Positions 34,935 through 43,301 of a DNA stretch of 64,000 bases are shown here, in pieces. The position numbers and the translations under genes were made by a program. The stretch is from assembly GCA_002435145.1 (NCBI GenBank), contig DJLT01000115.1, positions 98,580 through 162,579 on the forward strand. The letters run 5' to 3'. Position 1 is the first letter of the stretch. Each line of letters begins with the position of its first letter. The DNA comes from Neptuniibacter sp. UBA6509. GTDB lineage: Bacteria > Pseudomonadota > Gammaproteobacteria > Pseudomonadales > Balneatricaceae. The notes under the pieces were generated by a model. It was not told the origin of the DNA and did not search any database. It saw only the letters and a program-made list of their open reading frames with translations.

Positions 34935-35139
34935 TATCTATAAATATCGAAAAAAACGCCCGAGCGCGATTGAATGTAGCTATCAGGGTTAATGTGTTAA
35001 TAGTTGAACTTAGTGTGTGGGTGCAAAAAAACGAGTGCATTCATTAAGTTAGATCGCTAAATGTTTTTTATGTGATGTGGTGAATATTTTTCATCGTATT
35101 CATGAAATGAATGAAATTCTTATTAGAGTAAAGATTCCT

Positions 35140-37281
35140 ATGAAACTGTTCCTGACATGCCCGAAAGGTCTTGAGTTGTTACTTGAAGAGGAGCTGCATC
35201 AGCTCGGTATTGAAGATACAAAGCAAACGGTGGCGGGTGTTCAGTGTCATGGAGAACTTGAAGATGCATATCGCATCTGCTTGTGGTCTCGTTTAGCTAA
35301 CCGTGTCTTAGTGCCTGTTTATGAAGGTGAGGCAGAGACAACTGAAGAGCTCTATGAGGCCGTTCAACAAGTGCATTGGTTAGATCATATGCGCAGTGAA
35401 GGCTCATTATTAATCGACTTTTCAGGGCAAACTCGGGCAATTAATAATACCCACTTTGGCGCTTTGAAGGTAAAAGATGCGATTGTTGATCAGATCAGGG
35501 ATCTTACCGGAGCTCGACCTAATATTGATAAAGTAGCACCTGATCTGCGTATTAATGTGCGTATGCATCGTGGCAAGGTGACGGTAGCGATAGATCTATC
35601 AGGAGATAGTCTACATAGACGCTCTTATCGCTTGAAGGCGGGTAAAGCGCCGATGAAGGAAAATCTAGCTGCCGCAGTACTCACACGTAGTGGATGGCCT
35701 AAACGTATTGAGGATTACGATTTGTTACTCGATCCTATGTGTGGTTCTGGAACGCTTCTAATTGAAGCGGCCATGATGGCTGCCGATATTGCTCCTGGCT
35801 TGCATCGTAAGCGTTATGGCTTTTCTCGTTGGACCGGACATCAGAAAGAGATATGGGATGAGTTGCTTGCTGAAGCAAATGCAAGAAAGGCTAAAGGCTT
35901 ATCTCAGTTAGATATCAATTTGGTTGGGCGTGATGAAGATAAATCAGTATTAAGGTCTGCAAGACAAAATGCTGAACGCGCAGGCGTATCTGAGTTTATA
36001 GACTTTGCTGCCTGCCGAGTTGAGGATCTGCAGCGCGATGAATTACCTGAAGGTGTAGGGCTATTAGTGACTAACCCGCCTTATGGCGAGCGTTTAGGTG
36101 AAACTCAGCAGTTGATGTTTCTTTATCGTCATTTAGGGGATCGTTTGAAAGAGCAGTTTGCAGGTTGGACTGCTTCAATATTTACCTCAAATCCAGATCT
36201 ATGCAAAGTCATGGGCATGCGCGCTGATAAACAGTACAAACTCTTTAATGGTGCATTGGAAAGTCGTTTATTCGTGTATCCAATATCTGAAAAACGAGCT
36301 GATTCAGCTCAGCAAGAGCAGCAGGAAGCTAAGCCATTAAGTGATGGTGCTCAAATGTTTGCAAACCGTTTGTTAAAAAACCGTAAACAGCTTTCCAAGT
36401 GGGTGAAGCGAGAAGAGATTGATTGTTACCGTCTCTATGATGCTGACCTTCCTGAATACTCTGTCGCAATCGATATCTATCGTGATGAAGTTCATGTGCA
36501 GGAGTATGCAGCTCCTAAAAAGATTGATCCAGTGAAAACCTTTGCTCGTCTTCAGGAAGTGATGAATGCCATTCCTGTAACGCTGGGTATTTCGCCTCGG
36601 AAGGTGATTCTCAAGCAGCGCAAGAAGCAGCAAGGGATTAGTCAGTATGAGAAGCAATCAGAAACCCATCGCTTTAAAGAGGTAACTGAGCATGGTTGTC
36701 GATTGTTAGTGAATTTGCATGATTATCTAGATACGGGTCTGTTTTTAGATCATCGCCCAATTCGCTACCGTATCCAGCAAGAAGCGCGCGGTAAAGACGT
36801 ATTAAATCTTTTTTGTTATACAGGTACCGCTTCAGTGCATGCAGCAAAAGGAGGCGCTAAAAGTACAACCAGTATAGATATGTCGGCGACCTACCTTAAT
36901 TGGGCCAAGCGTAATTTAGATCTTAATGGTTTTGATAATGCTGCTCATCATCAGATTCAAGAGGATTGCCTTAAGTGGCTGCGCCTTCAACGAACCGCTG
37001 CATACGATATGATTTTTATGGACCCGCCAACGTTTTCAAATTCTAAGCGCATGGAAGGAGTATTAGATGTGCAGAGGGATCATGTTGATATGGTTGATGC
37101 TGCCATGAGGCTGTTACGTAGCGATGGTGTGCTGTATTTCTCCAATAACTATCGCCGCTTTAAAATAGATCATGATGCTTTGAGTGATTACCTTATAGAG
37201 GATATTACGCACCGCACTTTGGATCCTGATTTTAAAAGAAATAGCCGTATACATTCCTGCTTTAAAATAACACATAGATAA
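35140..37281 (+). CDS. rlmL: 23S rRNA methyltransferase RlmKL (m2G2445 and m7G2069)
   Basis: 713 aa fused two-enzyme protein. N-terminal THUMP plus RlmL domain (about 1-385) with KLFLTCPKGLE at the start, DPMCGSGT and the NPPYGERLGE motif beginning Asn312; C-terminal RlmK domain (about 400-713) with NLFCYTGTASVHAA and DPPTFSNSKRM beginning Asp628. Start ATG 35140 gives the normal N-terminus; the longer reading from GTG 35077 adds 21 residues. GAG at about 35126 is a weak ribosome binding site. Acts on 23S rRNA in large-subunit assembly. Confidence 0.95.
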   Translation: MKLFLTCPKGLELLLEEELHQLGIEDTKQTVAGVQCHGELEDAYRICLWSRLANRVLVPVYEGEAETTEELYEAVQQVHWLDHMRSEGSLLIDFSGQTRAINNTHFGALKVKDAIVDQIRDLTGARPNIDKVAPDLRINVRMHRGKVTVAIDLSGDSLHRRSYRLKAGKAPMKENLAAAVLTRSGWPKRIEDYDLLLDPMCGSGTLLIEAAMMAADIAPGLHRKRYGFSRWTGHQKEIWDELLAEANARKAKGLSQLDINLVGRDEDKSVLRSARQNAERAGVSEFIDFAACRVEDLQRDELPEGVGLLVTNPPYGERLGETQQLMFLYRHLGDRLKEQFAGWTASIFTSNPDLCKVMGMRADKQYKLFNGALESRLFVYPISEKRADSAQQEQQEAKPLSDGAQMFANRLLKNRKQLSKWVKREEIDCYRLYDADLPEYSVAIDIYRDEVHVQEYAAPKKIDPVKTFARLQEVMNAIPVTLGISPRKVILKQRKKQQGISQYEKQSETHRFKEVTEHGCRLLVNLHDYLDTGLFLDHRPIRYRIQQEARGKDVLNLFCYTGTASVHAAKGGAKSTTSIDMSATYLNWAKRNLDLNGFDNAAHHQIQEDCLKWLRLQRTAAYDMIFMDPPTFSNSKRMEGVLDVQRDHVDMVDAAMRLLRSDGVLYFSNNYRRFKIDHDALSDYLIEDITHRTLDPDFKRNSRIHSCFKITHR

Positions 37282-37311
37282 GCGGTCATTTTTGGTGCGT
37301 CTGCGTCATGT

Positions 37312-37326
37312 TGGCATAATAAATGC
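37312..37326 (+). promoter_or_regulatory. Sigma-54-type promoter candidate for the ammonium transporter
   Basis: TGGCATAATAAATGC has the invariant GG and GC separated by the required 10 bases and matches TGGCAC-N5-TTGC at most positions. It lies 165 bp before the amt start. TGCACC-N6-GTGC at 37418-37433 resembles a partial NtrC site, though it lies downstream of the promoter. Nitrogen control of amt by NtrC is known in many proteobacteria; the assignment here is by motif only. Confidence 0.5.
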
Positions 37327-37490
37327 TTTTATATAGCGCATAAATGCTGAGTTGGAATTGAATGTTTGATTCTATAAGGGCTGTAGCGACTAAAAACAAT
37401 AAATTGCATATTTAAGATGCACCTTATTAGTGCCTTGTTCTATGTTTGGCTTAATTATGGTGCGTGGCGAATAATAACAGGAGACTGTAC

Positions 37491-38699
37491 GTGGAAAACG
37501 TTAATAGCGCAGTTGAGACGCTAGTTCAGAGTTCTAATACTCTGTTTATTTTAATGGGTGCGATCATGGTATTTGCCATGCACGCAGGGTTTGCATTTCT
37601 TGAGGTGGGTACGGTTCGCCATAAAAATCAAGTTAATGCGCTGGTTAAAATTTTAACTGACTTTGGCTTCTCCGCAATGGCTTACTTCTTTGTAGGTTAT
37701 TGGGTTGCGTACGGAGTAACCTTCTTTTCTCCTGCGGCTGAGTTAGCAAGCAATAATGGTTATGAGCTTGTTAAATTCTTCTTTTTAATGACTTTTGCGG
37801 CGGCTATACCCGCGATTGTTTCGGGTGGTATTGCTGAGCGTGCTAAGTTCTGGCCTTTCTTGATAGCGTCATCTTTGATTGTTGCTTTTGTGTATCCATT
37901 TTTTGAAGGAATAATCTGGAACGGTAACTTTGGCTTCCAGGCGTGGCTAGAGGAAAGTTTTGGTGCGCCTTTCCATGATTTTGCAGGTTCGGTCGTTGTG
38001 CATGGTGTTGGTGGTTGGCTAGCGCTTGTCGCGGTACTTCTGCTGGGTATTCGAAATGGTCGTTATAAAGGCGGTCGTTTAGTTGCGTTCCCGCCTTCAA
38101 ATATCCCGTTCCTCGCTTTGGGTTCTTGGATCCTGTGTATTGGTTGGTTTGGTTTTAATGTTATGTCGGCTCAGACGATGGATGGCATCTCTGGTTTGGT
38201 TGCTGTTAATACTTTGATGGCGATGGTCGGCGGTATCATTACTGCTTTGATCTTTGGTAAGAATGACCCTGGTTTTATTCATAACGGTCCTTTGGCTGGT
38301 TTGGTTGCTGTTTGTGCGGGTTCTGATGTTATGCATCCTATGGGCTCTTTGGTTGTTGGTGCGGTTGCGGGTGCGATTTTCGTGATCTTGTTCACCGTGC
38401 AGCAAAACAAATGGAAAATTGATGATGTATTGGGTGTATGGCCTCTTCATGGTGTGTGTGGTGCTTGGGGTGCGATCGCTTGTGGTGTTTTCGGTACGGA
38501 GGCGCTTGGTGGTCTAGGTGGTGTTAGCCTAACGTCACAGTTAATCGGTACGGTAGCAGGTATCACAGTTGCATTAGTTGGTGGCGCTATCGTTTATGGC
38601 GGTGTTAAAGCGGTTTGGGGTCTGCGCTTGACGCAGGAAGAAGAATACAGCGGTGCTGATTTAAGTATTCATAAAATTGAATCTACATGTGAGAGTTAA
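37491..38699 (+). CDS. amt: Ammonium transporter (Amt family)
   Basis: 402 aa with about eleven hydrophobic helices. Pore histidines are visible in VVHGVGGWLAL and WPLHGVCGAWG, and AFLEVGTVRHKN is the Amt N-terminal signature. Transports ammonium or ammonia across the inner membrane. GTG 37491 is chosen because CAGGAG at 37478-37483 is spaced seven bases away; GTG 37464 lacks a site. No glnK (PII) gene is adjacent, which is unusual for amtB. A sigma-54-like element lies upstream and a strong terminator directly after. Confidence 0.95.
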   Translation: MENVNSAVETLVQSSNTLFILMGAIMVFAMHAGFAFLEVGTVRHKNQVNALVKILTDFGFSAMAYFFVGYWVAYGVTFFSPAAELASNNGYELVKFFFLMTFAAAIPAIVSGGIAERAKFWPFLIASSLIVAFVYPFFEGIIWNGNFGFQAWLEESFGAPFHDFAGSVVVHGVGGWLALVAVLLLGIRNGRYKGGRLVAFPPSNIPFLALGSWILCIGWFGFNVMSAQTMDGISGLVAVNTLMAMVGGIITALIFGKNDPGFIHNGPLAGLVAVCAGSDVMHPMGSLVVGAVAGAIFVILFTVQQNKWKIDDVLGVWPLHGVCGAWGAIACGVFGTEALGGLGGVSLTSQLIGTVAGITVALVGGAIVYGGVKAVWGLRLTQEEEYSGADLSIHKIESTCES

Positions 38700-38717
38700 T
38701 CTTCGCATTGTTTAAAA

Positions 38718-38744
38718 AAAACCGGGCTTTGCTCGGTTTTTTTG
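38718..38744 (+). terminator. Rho-independent terminator after amt
   Basis: ACCGGGC-TTT-GCTCGGT hairpin (38721-38737) with one G-T pair, followed by seven T. Ends the amt transcript. Confidence 0.92.
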
Positions 38745-38822
38745 TTTCTGCGGTTCAAAAAATGACAGGCTGTGATGGATAGTGAAATAGACCTTCGTAG
38801 TGTTTATGTGGAAATGCTTTGA

Positions 38823-39301
38823 ATAGTTGGTGGTGAATACTGCAGGCGCCTATTTGATAGCTTGAAAAGGGTTGATGCTGCAGGAGGTGTGACCCTTGAA
38901 ATTGCTGAATCAGAAGGAATTGAGAAATATTCTGAAGTTGAGGCTTTGTTGCTGGGGCTAAGTAGTTGGATTGTAGGATTGCTATTGATGATTTCGGAAC
39001 GGGTTATTCAAATTTCGAATATATCATTAGGCTTAATGTAGATATTTTAAAAATAGATGGCTCTTTAATTAAAAATATACATATTGATAAGAATGCCTAT
39101 TTAACAGTAAAGGCTATCGTGAGTTTCGCTAAAGTTCTGGATGTTAAGGTTGTGGCGGAGTTTGTTCATTGTAAAGAAGTGCAGGAGGTAGTTGAGAATC
39201 TGCATATTGATTATTCTCAGGGGTATTTATTTCATGAGCCGCAAGAGCTTAGCTTAATTGAAGGGGCTCTGAGTTTTTTTGCTTATATGTTTAAGTTGTG
39301 A
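38823..39301 (+). pseudogene. Remnant of an EAL-domain (c-di-GMP phosphodiesterase) gene
   Basis: Only the C-terminal half of an EAL domain is present. One frame (38823 to about 38965) reads RLFDSLKRVDAAGG, VTLEIAESEG and ALLLGLSS; a second frame, one base shifted, continues from about 38966 with CRIAIDDFGTGYSNFEYI, VDILKIDGSLIKNI, VVAEFVH and a final DYSQGYLFHEP. The catalytic EAL Glu and all upstream domains are missing and there is no ribosome binding site. The frameshift lies near 38962-38970. Interpretation as a pseudogene is strong; parent architecture is unknown. Confidence 0.8.
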
Positions 39302-39308
39302 ATATTTA

Positions 39309-39338
39309 AAAGCCGAATCTCTCCGGCTTTTTATTTTA
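39309..39338. terminator. Bidirectional hairpin terminator
   Basis: AAAGCCG (39309-39315) and CGGCTTT (39324-39330), 8-nt loop, T-rich on the + strand (TTATTTT) and A-rich upstream, giving T on the minus strand. Lies between the EAL remnant and the end of the convergent tautomerase gene. Confidence 0.8.
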
Positions 39339-39818
39339 GATGCTTTGAAATAAGTTAAGGAAAGATTTAGCGCGCTGCTTTTTTCCTTGCTGGATGTAAT
39401 AATCAGTGTCTACGGCCCCTGTTTCTGTTCTTTTGGTTTTGCGAGCGGCTTGTGTTTTTCCGCCGTAACCCCAGTCGGTGATGGGTAATTCTTCTAATGC
39501 TACATAGCTCGTATTGTCTAAAGGGCCTGCTATCTCATCCAGTAGTGAATAAAAAGCACTAATCGCGGCAGATTTTTGTGCTGTGCTATTACTATTCTGG
39601 CTTATTTTTATGTTAGCTAGCGCGCTTTCAGTCTTATTGTTGCTAAGGCTAGTGTTATTTATGAACCAGTGTTGTTTTTTAATTCTGGTAATAGCTACAG
39701 CGGTAAGGTTCGTGTCTTTTCCAAGTATCTCTCCCATTATAGTTGTGCTTCGTTGTGCAATCTCTGTGGCTTCATTCTCAGTTATGCTGGCAGTGAGTTG
39801 AATGTTGATGATGGGCAT
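39336..39818 (-). CDS. Tautomerase-family protein (4-oxalocrotonate-tautomerase fold)
   Basis: 160 aa. Starts MPIINIQLTASITENEATEIAQ, so Pro2 becomes the N-terminal proline base after Met removal. Twice the usual 60-80 residues, with a second segment (about 75-130) that looks like a degenerate repeat of the fold; C-terminal tail is Lys/Arg rich. Start ATG 39818 is supported by GGAGG eight bases upstream; the ATG at 39833 overlaps that site. Probable isomerase of unknown substrate. Divergent from the LysR gene at 39936. Confidence 0.75.
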   Translation of the reverse strand: MPIINIQLTASITENEATEIAQRSTTIMGEILGKDTNLTAVAITRIKKQHWFINNTSLSNNKTESALANIKISQNSNSTAQKSAAISAFYSLLDEIAGPLDNTSYVALEELPITDWGYGGKTQAARKTKRTETGAVDTDYYIQQGKKQRAKSFLNLFQSI

Positions 39819-39935
39819 TAGGTATTCCTCCATGTCGATGAATTAAGATAATAGTGATATATTTGCATTTAAAATAACGATTTAAATTAATTATTTTGAT
39901 CGTTAAATATGATTGAATTTGTTGAGGGGGCTTTA

Positions 39936-40796
39936 ATGGCTCAGCCAAATATAAGTAGTGAGCTATTGAGAACGTTGATCGCAGTGGTTGAACAGGGTGG
40001 TTTTATACGTGCGGCTGAATATTTGCATAAAACCCAATCAACGATTAGTCAGCAAATGAAAAAGCTTGAACATGAGTTAGGTGTTGAGGTATTCAAGACC
40101 GTTGGGCGTAGGCGTGAGCTGACAAATGAAGGGGAGATGTTGCTTGGTTATGCCAAGCGTTTGCTTGCTTTGCAGGATGATGCTATCGCTTCTCTGCGTA
40201 CTAGTGGGATTAGTGGGGAGGTTAGGTTGGGGGTATCTCAGGGTGTGGCCGAAATAATGCTACCGGAGTTATTGGCTGGATTTGCGAGTCAAAATCCTGA
40301 GGTAAGGCTGTTTGTTGAAACGGGCTATAGTCCTGATTTAATTGCGGCTTATGAGCGGGGAGAATATGATTTAGTGATAACGCTTTCACTGGATGAGTCT
40401 AGCGGGAAAGGAGAGTTGCTTGCGGTAGAGCCATTGGCTTGGATTGCGGCTGAAAGTTGGGAGTGGTCGGGTAACAGAAGATTGCCTTTGGCGACATATA
40501 CTGAATTTTGTCAGTTTCGGCGAGCTTGTACGGTGGCTTTGGATAAAGCGGAAGTACCGTGGCGTATTGTCTATACAACATCAAGTTATCAGGGCTTGAT
40601 GGCTGCGGTTAAAAGTGGCCTGGCGATTACAGTTAGACCTGAAAGTGCTGTTATGGGTGGGACTGAGCTAGTAGGTGCCCGGCTAGGTTTACCCGCTTTA
40701 CCCAATGTATATACCTGGCTGCAATATAGTCCTACATTGGATGCTGGCTGTTCTTTGGCATCTCTCTTTAAGTCGGAAATCGCAAAAAAGAATTAA
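39936..40796 (+). CDS. LysR-type transcriptional regulator
   Basis: 286 aa. HTH (about 1-65: LLRTLIAVVEQGGFIRAAEYLHKTQSTISQQMKKLE) and a substrate-binding domain from about residue 90. ATG 39936 is chosen over 39909 because GAGGGGG at 39924-39930 precedes it. Divergent from the tautomerase gene across 117 bp, so that gene is its likely target. Confidence 0.9.
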   Translation: MAQPNISSELLRTLIAVVEQGGFIRAAEYLHKTQSTISQQMKKLEHELGVEVFKTVGRRRELTNEGEMLLGYAKRLLALQDDAIASLRTSGISGEVRLGVSQGVAEIMLPELLAGFASQNPEVRLFVETGYSPDLIAAYERGEYDLVITLSLDESSGKGELLAVEPLAWIAAESWEWSGNRRLPLATYTEFCQFRRACTVALDKAEVPWRIVYTTSSYQGLMAAVKSGLAITVRPESAVMGGTELVGARLGLPALPNVYTWLQYSPTLDAGCSLASLFKSEIAKKN

Positions 40797-40821
40797 AAAA
40801 AGCCGCATAAAGCGGCTTTTT
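40796..40821. terminator. Bidirectional rho-independent terminator
   Basis: AAAAAGCCGC and GCGGCTTTTT (40797-40821) flank a short A/T loop: stem GCCGC/GCGGC plus A/T pairs. It overlaps the lysR stop and lies 18 bp from the gltA end, so it serves both convergent genes. Confidence 0.88.
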
Positions 40822-40838
40822 GTTTGCAAGGTCAGAGT

Positions 40839-42116
40839 TTAGCCAGGGTATTTGCGCTGAACAGGGCCAGTATATAGCTGACGTGGGCGACCAATTTTGT
40901 TCGGGCTGCTGTGGAATTCGCTCCAATGAGAGATCCAGCCGATTGTACGAGACAATGCGAAAATAACAGTGAACATGTTTGTTGGAATGCCGATGGCTTT
41001 AAGAATAATGCCTGAGTAGAAATCAACGTTCGGGTAAAGTTTACGTTCTACAAAGTATTCATCTTCAAGGGCGATCTGCTCTAGGCGCTTAGCAATCTTC
41101 AATAGAGGATCGTTTTCAAGGCCTAGTTCTGCTAGTACTTCATCACAGGATTTCTTCATAACTTTAGCGCGTGGGTCAAAGTTACGGTAAACGCGGTGAC
41201 CAAAGCCCATTAGGCGGAACGGATCGTTAGGATCTTTCGCCTTAGCAACAAACTCTTCGATATTGGCTTCATCGCCAATCTCTTCAAGCATTGTTAGTAC
41301 TGCTTCGTTCGCGCCGCCGTGTGCTGGGCCCCAAAGTGCTGCAATACCAGAAGCAATACAAGCGAATGGGTTTGCACCAGAAGAACCTGCTAGGCGTACT
41401 GTTGAAGTAGACGCGTTCTGCTCGTGGTCAGCGTGAAGTACGAAGATGCGATCCATTGCTTTTTCGAGCACTGGGTTAACTTGGTACTCTTCGCATGGCG
41501 TGCCAAACATCATCTGTAAGAAGTTACCCGCATAGCTAAGATCATTACGAGGGTAGATGAAAGGCTGGCCGTTTGAGTATTTGAAGCACATTGCTGCAAT
41601 GGTTGGCATTTTCGCAATTAAGCGGTAAGCGCATACTTCGCGGTGGTGCTGATTATCAATATCAAGAGAGTCATGATAAAAAGAAGAAAGAGCGCCTACT
41701 ACACCGCACATAATAGCCATAGGGTGTGCATCGCGGCGGAAACCATTGTAGAAGTGGTTTAGCTGCTCATGAACCATTGTGTGGTTCTTAACGGTTAGAA
41801 CAAATTTTTCTTTCTGTTCTTCTGTTGGTAGTTCACCGTTCAATAGCAGGTAGCATACTTCCATGTAGTCTGATTTTTCTGCTAGCTCATCGATTGGGTA
41901 GCCGCCGTGCAGAAGCACGCCTTTGCCGCCATCAATGAAAGTGATGCTGGAATCGCATGCTGCGGTAGATACAAAACCAGGATCATAGGTAAACAAACCT
42001 TTGCCGGTCAGTGGGCGCACATCAATTACGTCTGGACCTAGGGTGCCGGAATAAACAGGCAGTTCAATAGATTCATCCAGGCCGTCGACCGTCAAACGTG
42101 CTTTCTTGTCAGCCAT
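40839..42116 (-). CDS. gltA: Citrate synthase (type II, hexameric class)
   Basis: 425 aa. Condenses oxaloacetate and acetyl-CoA. Characteristic segments: GDV-like start [53 protein letters not shown] (catalytic His), [11 protein letters not shown] and [15 protein letters not shown]. Start ATG 42116 follows AGGAGCCTATTG; the extra Met to 42119 comes from a TTG. Transcribed divergently from sdhCDAB with its own promoter (-35 TTGACA at 42228-42233). NADH sensitivity is common in this class but not visible here. Confidence 0.97.
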   Translation of the reverse strand: MADKKARLTVDGLDESIELPVYSGTLGPDVIDVRPLTGKGLFTYDPGFVSTAACDSSITFIDGGKGVLLHGGYPIDELAEKSDYMEVCYLLLNGELPTEEQKEKFVLTVKNHTMVHEQLNHFYNGFRRDAHPMAIMCGVVGALSSFYHDSLDIDNQHHREVCAYRLIAKMPTIAAMCFKYSNGQPFIYPRNDLSYAGNFLQMMFGTPCEEYQVNPVLEKAMDRIFVLHADHEQNASTSTVRLAGSSGANPFACIASGIAALWGPAHGGANEAVLTMLEEIGDEANIEEFVAKAKDPNDPFRLMGFGHRVYRNFDPRAKVMKKSCDEVLAELGLENDPLLKIAKRLEQIALEDEYFVERKLYPNVDFYSGIILKAIGIPTNMFTVIFALSRTIGWISHWSEFHSSPNKIGRPRQLYTGPVQRKYPG

Positions 42117-42205
42117 CAATAGGCTCCTATCATTATGTTTTAGTTCTGTCCTGACTTATTGCTAGTCAGATCTAAGAGTCATGGCCCGATAGTTTGGACC
42201 CACAC

Positions 42206-42233
42206 AATATAGAGTGTGAAAAAAGTTTGTCAA
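42206..42233 (-). promoter_or_regulatory. Sigma-70 promoter of gltA
   Basis: On the minus strand TTGACA (42233-42228), 16 bp, TATATT (42211-42206), a close match to consensus. CACAC/GTGTG arms (42201-42205 and 42214-42218) bracket the -10 and could be an operator. Transcription would start near 42199, leaving a leader of about 80 bases. Confidence 0.75.
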
Positions 42234-42409
42234 TCCGACTAAGCGGGTTAGTTATCGCAACGCAGCAAAAAAATGACTTTATCTTGACGTTGGGATAAAA
42301 CTGAGGGTGTTTTAGCACGAAAGTTGTAAGGACTGAATAGTTATTTCGTTGTACGACTTTTTATATGCTCCCTGGTGCTAGACAAAGGGCGAATGCCAGC
42401 GTGTTTGCA

Positions 42410-42438
42410 TTGTATTCTTGAGGCGGAATGCTTATACT
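42410..42438 (+). promoter_or_regulatory. Sigma-70 promoter candidate for sdhCDAB
   Basis: TTGTAT (42410-42415), 17 bp, TATACT (42433-42438): correct spacing, five of six in the -10 and four of six in the -35. A start near 42445 would leave a leader of about 135 bases before sdhC. Confidence 0.55.
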
Positions 42439-42579
42439 CTCGCCCCGAAGTTTATGTCTGCATTGTGCTTGAATTAGTGGAGTTGATATGTAGTTTAAGC
42501 TTTCAAAGCGAGGTACTTATTTTCAACACTTCCGAACAACCGAGTCCTGCAAAAGGGCCGCAAAGTGTGAACAAGAGCC

Positions 42580-42957
42580 GTGAATAAGAAAAGACCTGTA
42601 AATTTAGATCTTCGAACAATCAAACAGCCGCTACCGGCGATTACTTCCATCGTGCATCGTGCAACAGGTGTGGCGCTATTTTTTGGCGCTGTATTTGCTC
42701 TCTATGCGTTGGGTTTATCTCTGGAATCAGAGGCGGGCTTCAATGAAGCTGTTGATATGTTTGAAAATGGCTTCATTGCGAAGCTTATAGCGTGGGGAAG
42801 CGTATCAGCATTGCTGTATCACTTCTTCGCGGGTATCAAACACCTGGTAATGGACTTTGGCCACTGTGAAGAATTAGAAAGTGGTTTATTGGCAGCGAAA
42901 GTGACCTTGGGTCTTGCTGCTGCATCAGTCCTCATTTCGGGAGTATGGATATGGTAA
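42580..42957 (+). CDS. sdhC: Succinate dehydrogenase cytochrome b556 subunit
   Basis: 125 aa, three membrane helices. SIVHRATGVAL is the SdhC signature (quinone site region) and HFFAGIKHLVMDFGH carries the heme b ligand His. Anchors complex II in the inner membrane with SdhD. Start is GTG 42580 with a weak AAGAG site. First gene of sdhCDAB; the stop overlaps sdhD. Confidence 0.93.
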   Translation: MNKKRPVNLDLRTIKQPLPAITSIVHRATGVALFFGAVFALYALGLSLESEAGFNEAVDMFENGFIAKLIAWGSVSALLYHFFAGIKHLVMDFGHCEELESGLLAAKVTLGLAAASVLISGVWIW

Positions 42958-43298
42958 CTAGTGTAACTAGCTTTGGCCGTAGTGGCCTATATGACTGGCT
43001 AATTCAGCGAGTAACCGCTGTCGTCCTTGCTGCATATACCGTTTTTATGATCGGTTATTTGGCATTTGGCGCTGAATTGACTTACGACATGTGGTCGAGT
43101 CTTTTTCAGGGTACAGCTATGCGTACCTTTACCCTTCTAGCACTGCTTTCTTTTGCAGCGCATGTATGGATTGGTATGTGGTCGGTTTCTACTGATTATA
43201 TTAAGCCAACCGGAATGCGTGTTGTGTTTCAGTCTGCTAGTGGCCTACTGACGTTTGTATACGTTGTGTGGGGCGTTCAGATTTTGTGGGGTATCTAA
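42951..43298 (+). CDS. sdhD: Succinate dehydrogenase membrane anchor subunit
   Basis: 115 aa, the same length as E. coli SdhD. Three helices; SGLYDWLIQRVTAVVLAAY and AHVWIGMWSVSTDYIKPTGMR are typical. ATG 42951 (MVTSVTSFGR) is chosen over ATG 42945 because GGGAG at 42939-42943 has correct spacing only for it. It overlaps the sdhC stop, indicating translational coupling. Confidence 0.92.
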   Translation: MVTSVTSFGRSGLYDWLIQRVTAVVLAAYTVFMIGYLAFGAELTYDMWSSLFQGTAMRTFTLLALLSFAAHVWIGMWSVSTDYIKPTGMRVVFQSASGLLTFVYVVWGVQILWGI

Positions 43299-43301
43299 AA
43301 A

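Larger units (their letters stand above)
42117..42579. other. Divergent control region between gltA and sdhC
   Basis: 463 bp without a convincing gene. It holds the gltA promoter (42206-42233, minus) and an sdhC promoter candidate (42410-42438, plus). The remaining leader of about 140 bp before the sdhC GTG is long and unexplained. A 70-codon ORF at 42375-42587 was not accepted. Confidence 0.6.

Noticed and set aside
42375..42587. 70-codon + strand ORF upstream of sdhC
   Set aside because: It covers the sdhC promoter region, overlaps the sdhC start and looks composition-driven rather than protein-like.
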